Assembly (NCBI RefSeq): GCF_000425385.1
Contig: NZ_KE384357.1
Location: 84,579-148,578, forward strand
DNA: 64,000 nucleotides
Direction of reading: 5' to 3'
Source: Pseudoduganella violaceinigra DSM 15887
Lineage (GTDB): Bacteria; Pseudomonadota; Gammaproteobacteria; Burkholderiales; Burkholderiaceae_D
A program made the translations under genes and the position numbers. This document shows, piece after piece, positions 41,645 through 50,457 of the stretch (position 1 is the first letter of the stretch; each line of letters begins with the position of its first letter). The notes under the pieces were generated by a model. It saw nothing but the letters and a program-made list of their open reading frames with translations, searched no databases and was not told the origin of the DNA.

Positions 41645-42025
41645 ATGACAATCCCATCCACCCCTGAACTTTGCGTCCTGAAGGCACTCTGGCGCCAGAC
41701 TCCTTTAAGTGCGCGGGAAATCCACGAGGCGGTGGAAGACGAGCTTGGCTGGTCGTTTTCATCGACCCGCAAGACCGTGGAGCGCATGATGGAGAAGCAA
41801 ATGGTGGCGCAGCATGTACGCCACGGCGTCCAGGTCTACGAAGCCTTACTCGATAAAGTGGAGACCTTGGCCGCATACGCCCGCGATTTCGGCACCCGCA
41901 TCATGGAACTCGATTCGCCCCTTCCGGTCAACATGTTCGCAGGCAGTAAGCTGGTCGATGCAAAGGAGTTGGCACAGCTCGAGCAGATGCTCTCCGATTG
42001 GCTAGACGAGGACGAGGCAACGTGA
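41645..42025 (+). CDS. blaI: BlaI/MecI family repressor
   Basis: A 126-residue winged-helix repressor (TPELCVLKALWRQTPLSARE, then WSFSSTRKTVERMMEKQMV as recognition helix) with a C-terminal dimerisation part. In the classical system the BlaR1 protease triggers its cleavage or release when beta-lactam binds. It is the first of three coupled genes and the operator lies 33 bases upstream. The stop overlaps the blaR1 GTG start (GTGA). Confidence 0.9.
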   Translation: MTIPSTPELCVLKALWRQTPLSAREIHEAVEDELGWSFSSTRKTVERMMEKQMVAQHVRHGVQVYEALLDKVETLAAYARDFGTRIMELDSPLPVNMFAGSKLVDAKELAQLEQMLSDWLDEDEAT

Positions 42026-43788
42026 GCGGTTTCGATCTCCTGCTGCTGCGCTTCCTGCTCGCGAGCCTCGGTTGCTTCGCCGCTGGTTTCAGCGTGTGGG
42101 CTTTGAGCGCCCTGCTCCGGCGCTGCCTGCCTGCGCTGGCGGCGCAGCGGTCCTTGTGGCTTCTCGGCCAGCTCACCGTGCTGGCGACGTTCGCGCTCAT
42201 ACTTCTGCCGCATAACGAGCGCGTGCGCCTGATCCCGCCGCTTGAAGCGGCTACGGAGTCGATAACGCAGTTGATCGCTCCTTCCCAAATGCCTGCCCTT
42301 CCCAACGCCACGGCAGCGGAGGTAAAACATGCCGAGCAAGCTGCCGGCACGCGCGCTTGGCTGCTAAGTGGTGCGCGGCTCTGGCTGTGCCTATACCTCG
42401 CTGGTTTGGCGTGGTCCATGGCCGGCTTGTGGCGCGCGCAGCGCATGCTGGACCGGTTGGCGCAAGGCGGCAGCACACATGCAGTTGAAGGGGGCCGCGC
42501 CTTGATTGTCGAAGTCGACGCGCCGATTTCACCGATGCTGCTTGGTCTGCTCCGCCCTCGCCTGCTGTTGCCGCGCCATCTTGGGGGCTTCAACCAGTTG
42601 CAGCGGGAGCTGATCGTCGAACATGAATTGACTCACTTGCGCCGCCATGACTTGCATTGGATGGCCGCTGGCGTGCTACTGCAAACGCTGTTGTGGTTCA
42701 ATCCTTTCATGCGCCTGCTGCGCGCTAATCTGACCTGGGCGCAGGAGCTGGGCTGCGACCGCGAGGTGCTGCGCGGGCGTCCTGCGTCACAGCGGAAGGC
42801 TTATGCCGCGGCCCTGGTGGCGCAGCTCAAGCTGCAGCACCTTTCGCCACAAGGTGCGCTGGCTTTCGGCAGCATCGATGCGAACACGCTGTCGGAGCGT
42901 GTGTCGCTGATCCGCACGCCGGGCAATGGGAGCCGCGCCATCTGGGCGCGTGCTGCAACCGTTGCTGCCCTGGCGGCTATCGGGGGCGGGAATTTTGCCG
43001 TGCAGCCGGCCTTGGCCTGGAGCGTGTCGCCTGCCGCGCAATCGCGGGCGGCGCTGAACTGCACGCTGTTCACTGATGCCGCCACTGGCAGGCCGCTGCT
43101 GCGCGAGGGCGATTGCGACGCGCGCATTACTCCTGTGTCGACCTTTAACATCGCTGTCAGCTTGATGGGATTCGACAGCGGCTTCCTGAAAGATCAGCAC
43201 GCGCCGGTGCTGCCTTACCGCGAGAGCTACCAGGCCTGGAACAAGGATTGGCGCCGCGATATGGATCCCAGCCAGTGGATCAGCTATTCCGCTGTCTGGT
43301 ACGCCCAGCAAGTCACGCGCCATGTCGGCCGCGAACGGTTCGAGCGCTATGTACAGGGCTTCGGCTACGGTAACGGCGATACCCGCGGCGACCACGATAA
43401 GGACAATGGCCTGACCTGGTCGTGGGTCGGTTCTTCGCTGCAGGTTTCCGCCGACGAGCAGGCTGCCTTCCTCGGCCGTCTGGTACGGCGGGAGCTGCCC
43501 GTTTCGCAGTATGCGCACGAGCAGACCGCGCGCCTACTCAAGCTCAAGGATCTTCCAAACGGCTGGCAGGTCTTCGGCAAAACCGGCACCGGCGCTCCTG
43601 TCGGTCCGGATGGCAAGGACGATTATTCCCGTTCTTACGGCTGGTTCGTAGGCTGGGCGACGAACGGCCAGCGCACCATTGTGTTTGCGCGCCTGGCTCA
43701 GGACCAGAAGCTCGAGGAAGGCGCGGCCGGCCCCCGCTTGCGAGAAGCGGTCCTGCAGGAACTCCCCACCTATCTCGCTAAACTGTAA
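42022..43788 (+). CDS. blaR1: BlaR1-type sensor: M56 metalloprotease fused to class D beta-lactamase-like domain
   Basis: A 588-residue membrane sensor. Several helices in residues 1-140 and about 300-340 surround the zinc-protease motif HELTH (201-205). The C-terminal 240 residues form an extracytoplasmic penicillin-binding domain of class D beta-lactamase type with SAV (423-425), YGN (449-451) and KTG (520-522). The catalytic box reads STFN (373-376): the lysine that is normally carboxylated is Asn (codon AAC). The acyl-enzyme should then resist hydrolysis, suiting a sensor. GTG start overlaps blaI. The sensor domain is clearly related to the next gene's product. Confidence 0.92.
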   Translation: MSGFDLLLLRFLLASLGCFAAGFSVWALSALLRRCLPALAAQRSLWLLGQLTVLATFALILLPHNERVRLIPPLEAATESITQLIAPSQMPALPNATAAEVKHAEQAAGTRAWLLSGARLWLCLYLAGLAWSMAGLWRAQRMLDRLAQGGSTHAVEGGRALIVEVDAPISPMLLGLLRPRLLLPRHLGGFNQLQRELIVEHELTHLRRHDLHWMAAGVLLQTLLWFNPFMRLLRANLTWAQELGCDREVLRGRPASQRKAYAAALVAQLKLQHLSPQGALAFGSIDANTLSERVSLIRTPGNGSRAIWARAATVAALAAIGGGNFAVQPALAWSVSPAAQSRAALNCTLFTDAATGRPLLREGDCDARITPVSTFNIAVSLMGFDSGFLKDQHAPVLPYRESYQAWNKDWRRDMDPSQWISYSAVWYAQQVTRHVGRERFERYVQGFGYGNGDTRGDHDKDNGLTWSWVGSSLQVSADEQAAFLGRLVRRELPVSQYAHEQTARLLKLKDLPNGWQVFGKTGTGAPVGPDGKDDYSRSYGWFVGWATNGQRTIVFARLAQDQKLEEGAAGPRLREAVLQELPTYLAKL

Positions 43789-43802
43789 GCAAGGACTCAA
43801 AC

Positions 43803-44549
43803 ATGAAACGCAAAATCTTCACCCTGCTGGCAGGGCTGGGGCTCCCTTTGCTCGCGTATTCGGCGGAGCATTGCCTGGCGATGGCCGATGCCGGCACCGG
43901 AAAGTGGCTGATCCACGAAGGCTTGTGCGATAAGCGCTTGCCGCCGATGTCGACCTTCAAGCTGCCCATCGCCCTGATGGCTTACGACGCCGGCATACTG
44001 CAGGACGCGCATGCGCCGGTGCTGCCCTTCAAGCAGGGTTATGTGGATTGGCGCCCTGTATGGCGGCAATCCCATGATCCCAGTTCCTGGATGAAGGAAT
44101 CCGTGGTCTGGTACTCGCAACAGCTTACCCTGCAACTTGGCGAGGCACGCTTCGCCGGATATGTGAAGCGCTTCGGCTATGGCAACGAAGATGTCAGCGG
44201 CGATCCTGGCAAGAACAACGGCTTGTCCGAGTCCTGGCTCGGCTCTTCGCTGCGCATTTCGCCGGACGAACAAATCGGCTTCCTGCGCCGCGTCCTGAAC
44301 CGTGAGCTGGGCGTCAACCCCCAGGCCTATGATATGGCGGCCACCCTGGTCAAATGGCCAAAGCAAGTCGGCGGCTGGCAGGTGTACGGCAAGACCGGCA
44401 GCGGCAGCGACGGCGGCCAGAAACTGGGCTGGTATGTCGGCTGGCTTCAGCGCGGCGACCGGCGCATCGCCTTCGCGCAGGTGGGCGGGAGCACTGGAAT
44501 GGATATCCGCGATAGCTTTTTGGCACGCTTGCCGCAGCTGGCTCTTTAG
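43803..44549 (+). CDS. Class D (OXA-type) beta-lactamase
   Basis: A 248-residue secreted enzyme with a signal peptide (to about residue 20) and a full class D active site: STFK (50-53), SVV (100-102), YGN (126-128), KTG (197-199) and a following WYVGW. It hydrolyses beta-lactams through Ser50 with carboxylated Lys53. It lies 14 bases after blaR1 and shares long stretches with that sensor domain (FGYGN, WLGSSL, GWQVYGKTG), so one probably arose from the other by duplication. Length is slightly short for OXA enzymes. Spectrum unknown. Confidence 0.93.
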   Translation: MKRKIFTLLAGLGLPLLAYSAEHCLAMADAGTGKWLIHEGLCDKRLPPMSTFKLPIALMAYDAGILQDAHAPVLPFKQGYVDWRPVWRQSHDPSSWMKESVVWYSQQLTLQLGEARFAGYVKRFGYGNEDVSGDPGKNNGLSESWLGSSLRISPDEQIGFLRRVLNRELGVNPQAYDMAATLVKWPKQVGGWQVYGKTGSGSDGGQKLGWYVGWLQRGDRRIAFAQVGGSTGMDIRDSFLARLPQLAL

Positions 44550-44693
44550 GACGTGGCATCGGGCCAATTCTCACTTGATCTAATTGACTTCCGCCTCGCC
44601 CTGAAGGACGAGGAGTGCGGACCGCCACCGTCGCTCCGGGCGGAGCCACGATGGTCGAGTTCAAGACCGAATTACCGGGCCGCTTCATTATGG

Positions 44694-45102
44694 CCCCGGC
44701 CGGGCGGATGGCGCTGAAGTCGTAGCCCACCCCGCCGCCGCGGCGCATGGTTTCTGCCGCTTCGGCGACGGCGGTGTAGATGCCGGGCAGGCCGTCGTCC
44801 TCGCCGGTCACCGAATCGCCCACCGGCTGCACGAAACAGTTCATCAGCGTGGCTTTCAGGCCCAGGCCGACGGCGGAATTGATACGGCCGGCGGGGATGA
44901 AGCCGTGCTCCTGCGCCCACAGGAACTGGTCTTCAAGGTCGGCGCGCAGGTCCGGTGACTCCAGGGCCGCCAGGGCGCGGGCTACGCGGCGGCGGACGTC
45001 GATGATGTCCTGCTCCGCCCCCTTCGCATATTTCTCGCGCAGCACGTCCAGCGAGATTTCCTGGGGCGGCATGGGGTTGCCGAACATTTTTTTCGTTTGC
45101 AT
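44694..45102 (-). pseudogene. N-terminal fragment of B12-dependent ribonucleotide reductase (nrdJ)
   Basis: The first 136 codons encode a recognisable class II ribonucleotide reductase N-terminus (MPPQEISLDVLREKYAKGAE, AGRINSAVGLGLKATLMNCF, MRRGGGVGYDFSAIRP). Similarity then stops abruptly; the full enzyme is several hundred residues longer. The frame stays open but runs antisense into the beta-lactamase gene with unrelated sequence. A deletion or junction after codon 136 has removed the catalytic domain, so this is a dead fragment. Confidence 0.8.
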
Positions 45103-45314
45103 TCATGGATAATCCTGCTCAGGTTAAAACTGAGCCTGACTATCCCTGAATGCGGGGGCAAAATCCTTGATGCAGGATAAGTTACGGCTGGGCCCGTGGC
45201 AAGCAAAGAGCCTGACCCCAAGGTTGCCACGCGGGTCCCGTCCCGCCAGGCGCTCCATCGGTCCTGCACGATTTCGAAGCGGGACGACTGGAACATCAGG
45301 ATCGGACTATGCAT
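44982..45314 (-). CDS. Small unknown frame with good ribosome site, probably truncated
   Basis: ATG 45314 has AGGAG seven bases upstream and starts 19 bases after the TPR gene stop, and the first 27 residues (SSRFEIVQDRWSAWRDG) look coding. After that the frame passes a GGGGTCAGG half-repeat (45211-45219) and then overlaps the nrdJ fragment in another frame, so the 110-codon length is unlikely to be real. Possibly a gene start cut off by rearrangement. No family recognised. Confidence 0.3.
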   Translation of the reverse strand: MHSPILMFQSSRFEIVQDRWSAWRDGTRVATLGSGSLLATGPAVTYPASRILPPHSGIVRLSFNLSRIIHECKRKKCSATPCRPRKSRWTCCARNMRRGRSRTSSTSAAA

Positions 45315-45333
45315 GCTGATGCTCCTTCTTTTC

Positions 45334-46089
45334 TCAGCTGCGGGGTATCCGCGCCAAGGCGGCTTTCATGCGCCGTACTGTGGCGTCGTTCAGCGAGGCG
45401 GTGTGGCGGTTCCAGCGGTCCATCATCCGCTGCAGCTCGCTCTGCAGGCGCTGCGCCAGCTGGAACTCGCCGGCATTGGCGGCCCAGATCGCGAATTCGG
45501 CATGGGCTTCAAAGCTGCCGAAGCGGTTCACGGCGTTTTCGAATTCGGCGCGCGCTTCCTCTTTGCGGCCGGCAGAAGCCAGCGCCTGCGCCATCAGCAG
45601 GGCGCATTGTTCGGCGCGGAAGTTCGTGTCGCGGCCGCGGATGAATTCCAGGTGTTCGATCGCTTTAGCGAAGGCGCCGGTGGCCACGTTGGACCTTGCA
45701 GCGCCGAAGCGGATATCCAGGTCCGAGCCGAACGCGCCCTGCAGGCAGGCCTCGTACGTGCTGGCGGCTTCTTTGGCTTCGCCGGCTTCCAGCAGGGCCG
45801 AGGCCAGGCGCATCTGGTTTTGCGCGGTCGGGGTGAAGTCGAACGCCTCACGCGCTTCGCGCAACTCGCGGCCCGGGTCGAGCAGGCGGCCAGCGGCGGC
45901 AACGGCCTTGCGTGCGCCGTGTTCCAGTCGGGTGCTCGGCATGTACACGGCAAAGAAGTACACCAGGCTGCCCAGCAGTGGGAAGGAGAAGAGGATCAGC
46001 AGCCAATACAGCTCGCGTCCCCGCCGCACAGCATGCACGGCAAAGAAGATGGCAACCAGAATATGCAGACCCAGACCGAAAAACGGCAT
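45334..46089 (-). CDS. TPR protein with phospholipase D N-terminal-like membrane segment
   Basis: A 251-residue protein. Two N-terminal helices (GLHILVAIFFAVHAV; YWLLILFSFPLLGSLVYFF) with an intervening RRGRELYW resemble the PLDc_N module of cardiolipin synthases. The rest is tetratricopeptide-like helix pairs (AASTYEACLQGAFGSDLD, LMAQALASAGRKEEARAEFE). Probably an inner-membrane scaffold with cytoplasmic TPRs; partner unknown. Confidence 0.75.
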   Translation of the reverse strand: MPFFGLGLHILVAIFFAVHAVRRGRELYWLLILFSFPLLGSLVYFFAVYMPSTRLEHGARKAVAAAGRLLDPGRELREAREAFDFTPTAQNQMRLASALLEAGEAKEAASTYEACLQGAFGSDLDIRFGAARSNVATGAFAKAIEHLEFIRGRDTNFRAEQCALLMAQALASAGRKEEARAEFENAVNRFGSFEAHAEFAIWAANAGEFQLAQRLQSELQRMMDRWNRHTASLNDATVRRMKAALARIPRS

Positions 46090-46119
46090 TTCAATTTCTC
46101 CAAAGTGTTAATGCCTGGA

Positions 46120-46710
46120 TTATAGTCGACCGTCCCGCATTGGCTCGAGATGGATGCTCAGGCCCGCCGCCGAGGTACGGATGGCGGTCGGCACATACTG
46201 CACGCCCGCATAACGCAGCTCATCCGGTCGCCAGGTATAGATCGGCGTGTCGCGCGCCAGGGTGTCGGCCAGCATGCGGACGGCGCCGCCGACCTGGCGC
46301 TGGGTGCGCTCATCCAGGCCATCCAATACAAAATCGTCGAGTTTCGCGTCCGCCAGCATCACGGCGTTGCGCGACTGGTCGATGTTCAGGCGCCCCGACA
46401 GCGACAGGCTGCCGGTGTATTGCTGCCGCATCAGCGGGGAGCTGACGGACAGCGTCGCGCTCAAGCCAATGCGGTCGTTCGGCAAGGTGGCAAGGCGCGG
46501 CTGCTGCAGGCGCAGCTCGATCACCGCCAGCGCGCGGTGTTCAATCGGGAAGCGCTGGTCGATATTGCGCTGCAGGCGGGCCAGCGGCACGTCGTAGTCG
46601 TGCGAGCTGGCGAAGGTGGCGCAGCCGGACAGCAGCACGGCGGTAGCGCCACCTGCGGCTAATGCGGCGGCGGCAATGGTGCGGGCGGCGAGTCGTCTGT
46701 GCGGGGTCAT
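46120..46710 (-). CDS. DUF1439 lipoprotein
   Basis: A 196-residue protein with a lipoprotein signal peptide ending LLSGC (Cys near residue 30), then a DUF1439-type domain (LARLQRNIDQRFPIEHRALA; PNDRIGLSATLSVSSPL; ADAKLDDFVLDGL) like YceB, which may bind lipids in the periplasm. ATG 46710 follows AGGAG. It diverges from the DUF72 gene with 47 bases between. Confidence 0.83.
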   Translation of the reverse strand: MTPHRRLAARTIAAAALAAGGATAVLLSGCATFASSHDYDVPLARLQRNIDQRFPIEHRALAVIELRLQQPRLATLPNDRIGLSATLSVSSPLMRQQYTGSLSLSGRLNIDQSRNAVMLADAKLDDFVLDGLDERTQRQVGGAVRMLADTLARDTPIYTWRPDELRYAGVQYVPTAIRTSAAGLSIHLEPMRDGRL

Positions 46711-46757
46711 TTGAAGCTCCTGTGTCATAGTGGCTGCAATCATAGCGGGGATCGCAG

Positions 46758-47522
46758 ATGCCACCTGTAACCATTGGTATCGCTGGCTGGGCGCTGCCGC
46801 GCGCCGATGCGGAGCTGTTTCCGCGGCAGGAATCCGGCAGCAATCTGGCGCGATACGCAGCCGTATTCAATGCTGTCGAGATCAACTCTTCCTTTTATCG
46901 GCCGCACAAGCCGGAAACCTATGCGCGCTGGGCGGAGAGCGTACCGGCCGGATTCCGTTTCGCCGTCAAGCTACCGCGCTCCGTCACGCATGAAAAACGG
47001 CTGCTGGAAGTCGATGCCGAGCTAGATCGATTCGCCGCGGAGGCCGGCGCCTTGGGCGAAAAACTGGGATGGGTGCTGGTGCAGACGCCGCCCAGCCTGC
47101 GTTTCGATGCGGCGGCTGCTTCTGCCTTATTTACCGGCCTGCATGCGCGCTTCGGCGAAGCGCCTGTCGCTTGCGAAGCCCGGCACGGCTCATGGTTCGG
47201 CGACGAAGCGACCGCAATGATGACCGAATTGAAAATCATCCGCGTGGTCGCCGACCCGCCGGCCGGCGAGCCGGGGCCTTTCGTACCTGCCCGCCAGGAC
47301 GCCGCCTACGTGCGCCTGCACGGCAGCCCCCTGATCTACCGCTCGGTTTACGAGCCTGAACGGCTGGCACAGGTGGCAGCATGGCTGCGCGGCCAGGAAG
47401 GCTCCGCCCTGGTCATCTTTGACAACACCATGTCCGGCACCCAGGCCCGCCAAGCCGTGCAACTGCGCCAGTTGCTTACTTCTTCCCCTTCATCGGATCA
47501 TCGTCCGGATTCACATACGTGA
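46758..47522 (+). CDS. DUF72 family protein
   Basis: A 254-residue TIM-barrel-like protein: GIAGWALPR opening, NAVEINSSFYRPHKPETYARW, FAVKLPRSVTH and VIFDNTMSG are the family motifs. No reaction is known for DUF72 proteins. The 3' end overlaps the convergent cupin gene by 47 bases, so its last 15 residues may be poorly conserved. Confidence 0.85.
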   Translation: MPPVTIGIAGWALPRADAELFPRQESGSNLARYAAVFNAVEINSSFYRPHKPETYARWAESVPAGFRFAVKLPRSVTHEKRLLEVDAELDRFAAEAGALGEKLGWVLVQTPPSLRFDAAAASALFTGLHARFGEAPVACEARHGSWFGDEATAMMTELKIIRVVADPPAGEPGPFVPARQDAAYVRLHGSPLIYRSVYEPERLAQVAAWLRGQEGSALVIFDNTMSGTQARQAVQLRQLLTSSPSSDHRPDSHT

Positions 47523-47943
47523 TGTCGAACGGTCCCTCGCCGTGAATCTGCACAATGGTCTCGCCCTTCATGATCGCGTAGTGGTTGGTCTTGGGCGGAA
47601 TCGCCACGAAATCCCCCGCATGGTGGGCCCTGGCGGCCTTTTCATCGAGTTTGTCGCCCATGCCCAGCATTAGCGTGCCCTTGATGACGGTCACGTTCTC
47701 CATCATCGAATGCATATGCGGCGGCACTTTGTAGCCCGACTGGGCGTGCAGGCGAATGACAAACGGCCCCGCCTTCCCCGGATCGCCCTGCAAGACGGCA
47801 GCTTTGGCGCCTTTCGGCAGCGTGGGCGGGGCATCGCCCCATTTCATCTCGTCGCCGAGATGCATTGCTGAAACAGGAATCAGGCACCCAAAAGCGGCAG
47901 CGGCAACGACAGCAGCCAGGGCGCGCGGCATGGATTTGGTCAT
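47476..47943 (-). CDS. Exported cupin-domain protein
   Basis: A 155-residue protein with a signal peptide (to about residue 26, VSAMH) and one cupin barrel: GYKVPPHMHSMMENVTVIKG supplies the His/Glu metal ligands and FVAIPPKTNHYAI the second motif. Periplasmic location inferred; substrate unknown. Its 3' end overlaps the DUF72 gene by 47 bases tail to tail. Confidence 0.82.
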   Translation of the reverse strand: MTKSMPRALAAVVAAAAFGCLIPVSAMHLGDEMKWGDAPPTLPKGAKAAVLQGDPGKAGPFVIRLHAQSGYKVPPHMHSMMENVTVIKGTLMLGMGDKLDEKAARAHHAGDFVAIPPKTNHYAIMKGETIVQIHGEGPFDITYVNPDDDPMKGKK

Positions 47944-48081
47944 GGCAATCTCCTTTGGACGGGTACTCCACCACTGAGCTTAGCCACCATTTGCAAAAAA
48001 CCACTTGCGCGTCGACGCTTCAGTGTTATAGTTCACTACAACACCAGTCCATTAAATCACCAACACTGGAGGAAACGATGT

Positions 48082-48450
48082 ATGTGGAATGAAAACCGTC
48101 CGATCTACCTGCAATTGAAGGAGCGGGTCGTCGGCATGATGCTCGATGGCCTGCTCAAGCCCGGCGACGCCCTGCCCTCGGTGCGCCAGGTCGCGGCCGA
48201 TTACCAATTGAACCCGATTACCGTGTCCCGCGCCTATCAGGAGCTGGTCGATGAAACCTTGGTGGAAAAAAGAAGGGGAATAGGAATGTACGTTACCGAA
48301 GGCGCTGTTGATAAACTGCTGTCCACTGAACGCGACCGTTTTATCCGCGAAGAATGGCCCGCGATGGTTGAACGCATCCGCCGCCTGGGCCTGGACATTG
48401 AACAATTGCTGCGCGCCACGAATGTGCCGCCACAAGGAGCCCCGGCATGA
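48082..48450 (+). CDS. GntR family regulator, YtrA subfamily
   Basis: A 122-residue repressor: winged helix-turn-helix (LKPGDALPSVRQVAADYQLN, VSRAYQELVDE) with a short helical C-terminus and no ligand domain, the YtrA pattern. Such regulators control the ABC transporter genes that follow them. GGAGG precedes the ATG; a 4-codon frame ATG TAT GTG GAA TGA overlaps the start. The stop overlaps the ATPase gene (ATGA). Confidence 0.9.
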   Translation: MWNENRPIYLQLKERVVGMMLDGLLKPGDALPSVRQVAADYQLNPITVSRAYQELVDETLVEKRRGIGMYVTEGAVDKLLSTERDRFIREEWPAMVERIRRLGLDIEQLLRATNVPPQGAPA

Positions 48451-49304
48451 CAGCACTGATTACCGCCAAAAACCTGAGCAAGCGATTCGGCACCACCAAG
48501 GCGCTGGATGACGCCAGCTTCGAAATCCAGGCGGGCCGCATTGTCGGCCTGATCGGTCCCAATGGTTCCGGCAAAACCACCACCCTGAAAGCCATCCTCG
48601 GCCTGTCGCAATTCGACGGCGAGCTGAATGTACTCGGCCTGGACCCGCGCCAGCAACGCGATGAGCTGATGAAAGACGTCTGCTTCATCGCCGACGTCGC
48701 GATCCTGCCGCGCTGGCTGAAGGTGAAGGACGCCATCAGCTTCTGCGAAGGCGTGCACCCGCGCTTCAACCGCGAACGCGCCGAAAAATACATCGCCAGC
48801 ACCAAGCTGGCGCCGGACATGCAGGTCAAAGCCATGTCCAAGGGCATGATCGTGCAGCTGCACCTGGCGCTGGTCATGGCCATCGACGCCAAGCTGCTGG
48901 TGCTGGACGAACCGACCCTGGGCCTGGACATCCTGTACCGCAAGCAGTTCTACCACCAGCTGCTGGAGGACTACTTCGACGAAAACAAGACCATCCTGAT
49001 CACGACCCACCAGATCGAGGAAGTCGAAAACATCCTGACCGACCTGATGTTCATCCGCGACGGCAAGATCACCCTCGCCGCCTCGATGGACGAAATCGGC
49101 GACCGCTACACCGAAGTGATGGTGCAGCCGGAATACATGACGGCAGCCAGCGCCCTGCAACCGCTGCACCAGCGCACGGTGTTCGGCAAGGCGGTAATGC
49201 TGTTCGACGGCGTCTCGCGCAAGCAGCTGGAAACGTTTGGCGAAACCCGTACCCCCAGCGTGGCCGACCTGTTCGTGGCCAGCATGCAAGGAGAATATCA
49301 ATGA
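48447..49304 (+). CDS. ABC transporter ATP-binding protein
   Basis: A 285-residue ATPase: Walker A GPNGSGKT (residues 37-44), signature region AMSKGMIVQLHLAL (a degenerate LSGGQ) and Walker B LLVLDEPTLGLD. The switch His is in TTHQIEE. Part of a YtrB-like exporter with the following permease; both junctions overlap by four bases, so the three genes form one operon. Confidence 0.93.
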   Translation: MTALITAKNLSKRFGTTKALDDASFEIQAGRIVGLIGPNGSGKTTTLKAILGLSQFDGELNVLGLDPRQQRDELMKDVCFIADVAILPRWLKVKDAISFCEGVHPRFNRERAEKYIASTKLAPDMQVKAMSKGMIVQLHLALVMAIDAKLLVLDEPTLGLDILYRKQFYHQLLEDYFDENKTILITTHQIEEVENILTDLMFIRDGKITLAASMDEIGDRYTEVMVQPEYMTAASALQPLHQRTVFGKAVMLFDGVSRKQLETFGETRTPSVADLFVASMQGEYQ

Positions 49305-50266
49305 AGACGATGAAATGGCTGATCCAGCGCGAATACTGGGAAAACAAAGGCATGCTGTTCTGGGCGCCCGCCATCGTGGGAGCGCTGATGGTGAGCTTCA
49401 CCGCGGTGATGCTCATCATCGGCAACAATATGCAGGCCCGCCTGCACGGCGACAGCCTGTCGCACTTCAATGACATGACCATGGCGCACCGCCATGACAT
49501 GGCGAATGCATACGGCGCCGCCTTCCCCATGATGGGCACCCCGCTGTACATCATGATGGCCTTCCTGATCTTCTTCTACTGCCTGGGCGCCCTGTATGAC
49601 GACCGCCGCGACCGCAGTATCCTGTTCTGGAAATCGCTGCCGGTGTCCGATACCAACACCGTGCTGTCCAAGGCGGTCACCGCCCTGCTCGGCGTGCCGT
49701 TGATCATCGCCGCCATTGCCTTCGTGGTGTCGCTCAGCATCACACTGATGGTCGCACTCGCCCTCACCTTCCACGGCGTGAACGTGTTCGGCGACCTGAT
49801 GTCCTCGACTAATTTCTGGCTCAGCCCATTCCGTATGCTGTCCCTGGTTCCGGTCTATATGCTGTGGGCGCTGCCGACTGTGGGCTGGTTGCTGCTGGTA
49901 TCGAGCTGGGCGCGCAGCAAAGTGTTCCTGTGGGCGGTCGGCACCCCGCTGATGAGCGGCGCGCTGCTGGCATGGGCCAACCACGCCTTCAGCATGGGCA
50001 TCAATATCGAATGGTTCTTCCAGCAAGTGGTGATGCGCCTGCTCGGCAGCGTGCTGCCAGGCTCGTGGTTCATCTTCAATGAAAGCGCGCGCCGTGCGAT
50101 GGAACATACGCCGGGCATGGAAAACGATCCGGCTTTGCAGATTGCCCAGTTCTTTGGCCAGGCATATGGTTCGCTGTCCAGCCCGACCTTGTGGGTCGGG
50201 GCTGTGGCTGGTGTGGCGATGATTGGTGGCGCGATTTGGCTGCGCCGCTGGCGTGAGGAGAATTGA
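49301..50266 (+). CDS. ABC-2 type transporter permease
   Basis: A 321-residue integral membrane protein with six predicted helices (e.g. MLFWAPAIVGALMVSFTAVMLII, YIMMAFLIFFYCLGALYDD, LPTVGWLLLVSSWA, LWVGAVAGVAMIGGAIWL). YDDRRDRSILFWKSLPVSD is a conserved ABC-2 loop. Partner of the upstream ATPase; substrate unknown, perhaps a cell-wall antibiotic or lipid as for other YtrA-linked systems. Confidence 0.9.
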   Translation: MKTMKWLIQREYWENKGMLFWAPAIVGALMVSFTAVMLIIGNNMQARLHGDSLSHFNDMTMAHRHDMANAYGAAFPMMGTPLYIMMAFLIFFYCLGALYDDRRDRSILFWKSLPVSDTNTVLSKAVTALLGVPLIIAAIAFVVSLSITLMVALALTFHGVNVFGDLMSSTNFWLSPFRMLSLVPVYMLWALPTVGWLLLVSSWARSKVFLWAVGTPLMSGALLAWANHAFSMGINIEWFFQQVVMRLLGSVLPGSWFIFNESARRAMEHTPGMENDPALQIAQFFGQAYGSLSSPTLWVGAVAGVAMIGGAIWLRRWREEN

Positions 50267-50457
50267 TCAAACCTTCCGGTTTCCCAGGCGGCGCGACATC
50301 GGAAGTGTCGAGCCGCCGGAGTGATGGCATCGCGCCAATTCCTCACAAAAAGCGGCAAACAGCTCTGCAGGCCGTTTCCCGCCAATAGAACCAAATGGTT
50401 AAAGTCTAGATTGACCAAGTCAGTCGATAGCTACCCGATGTCTCGACGGCCTATGTT

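Noticed and set aside
44350..44693. Continuation of the nrdJ frame to 250 codons
   Set aside because: Residues after about 136 do not resemble ribonucleotide reductase and the frame runs antisense through the beta-lactamase gene.
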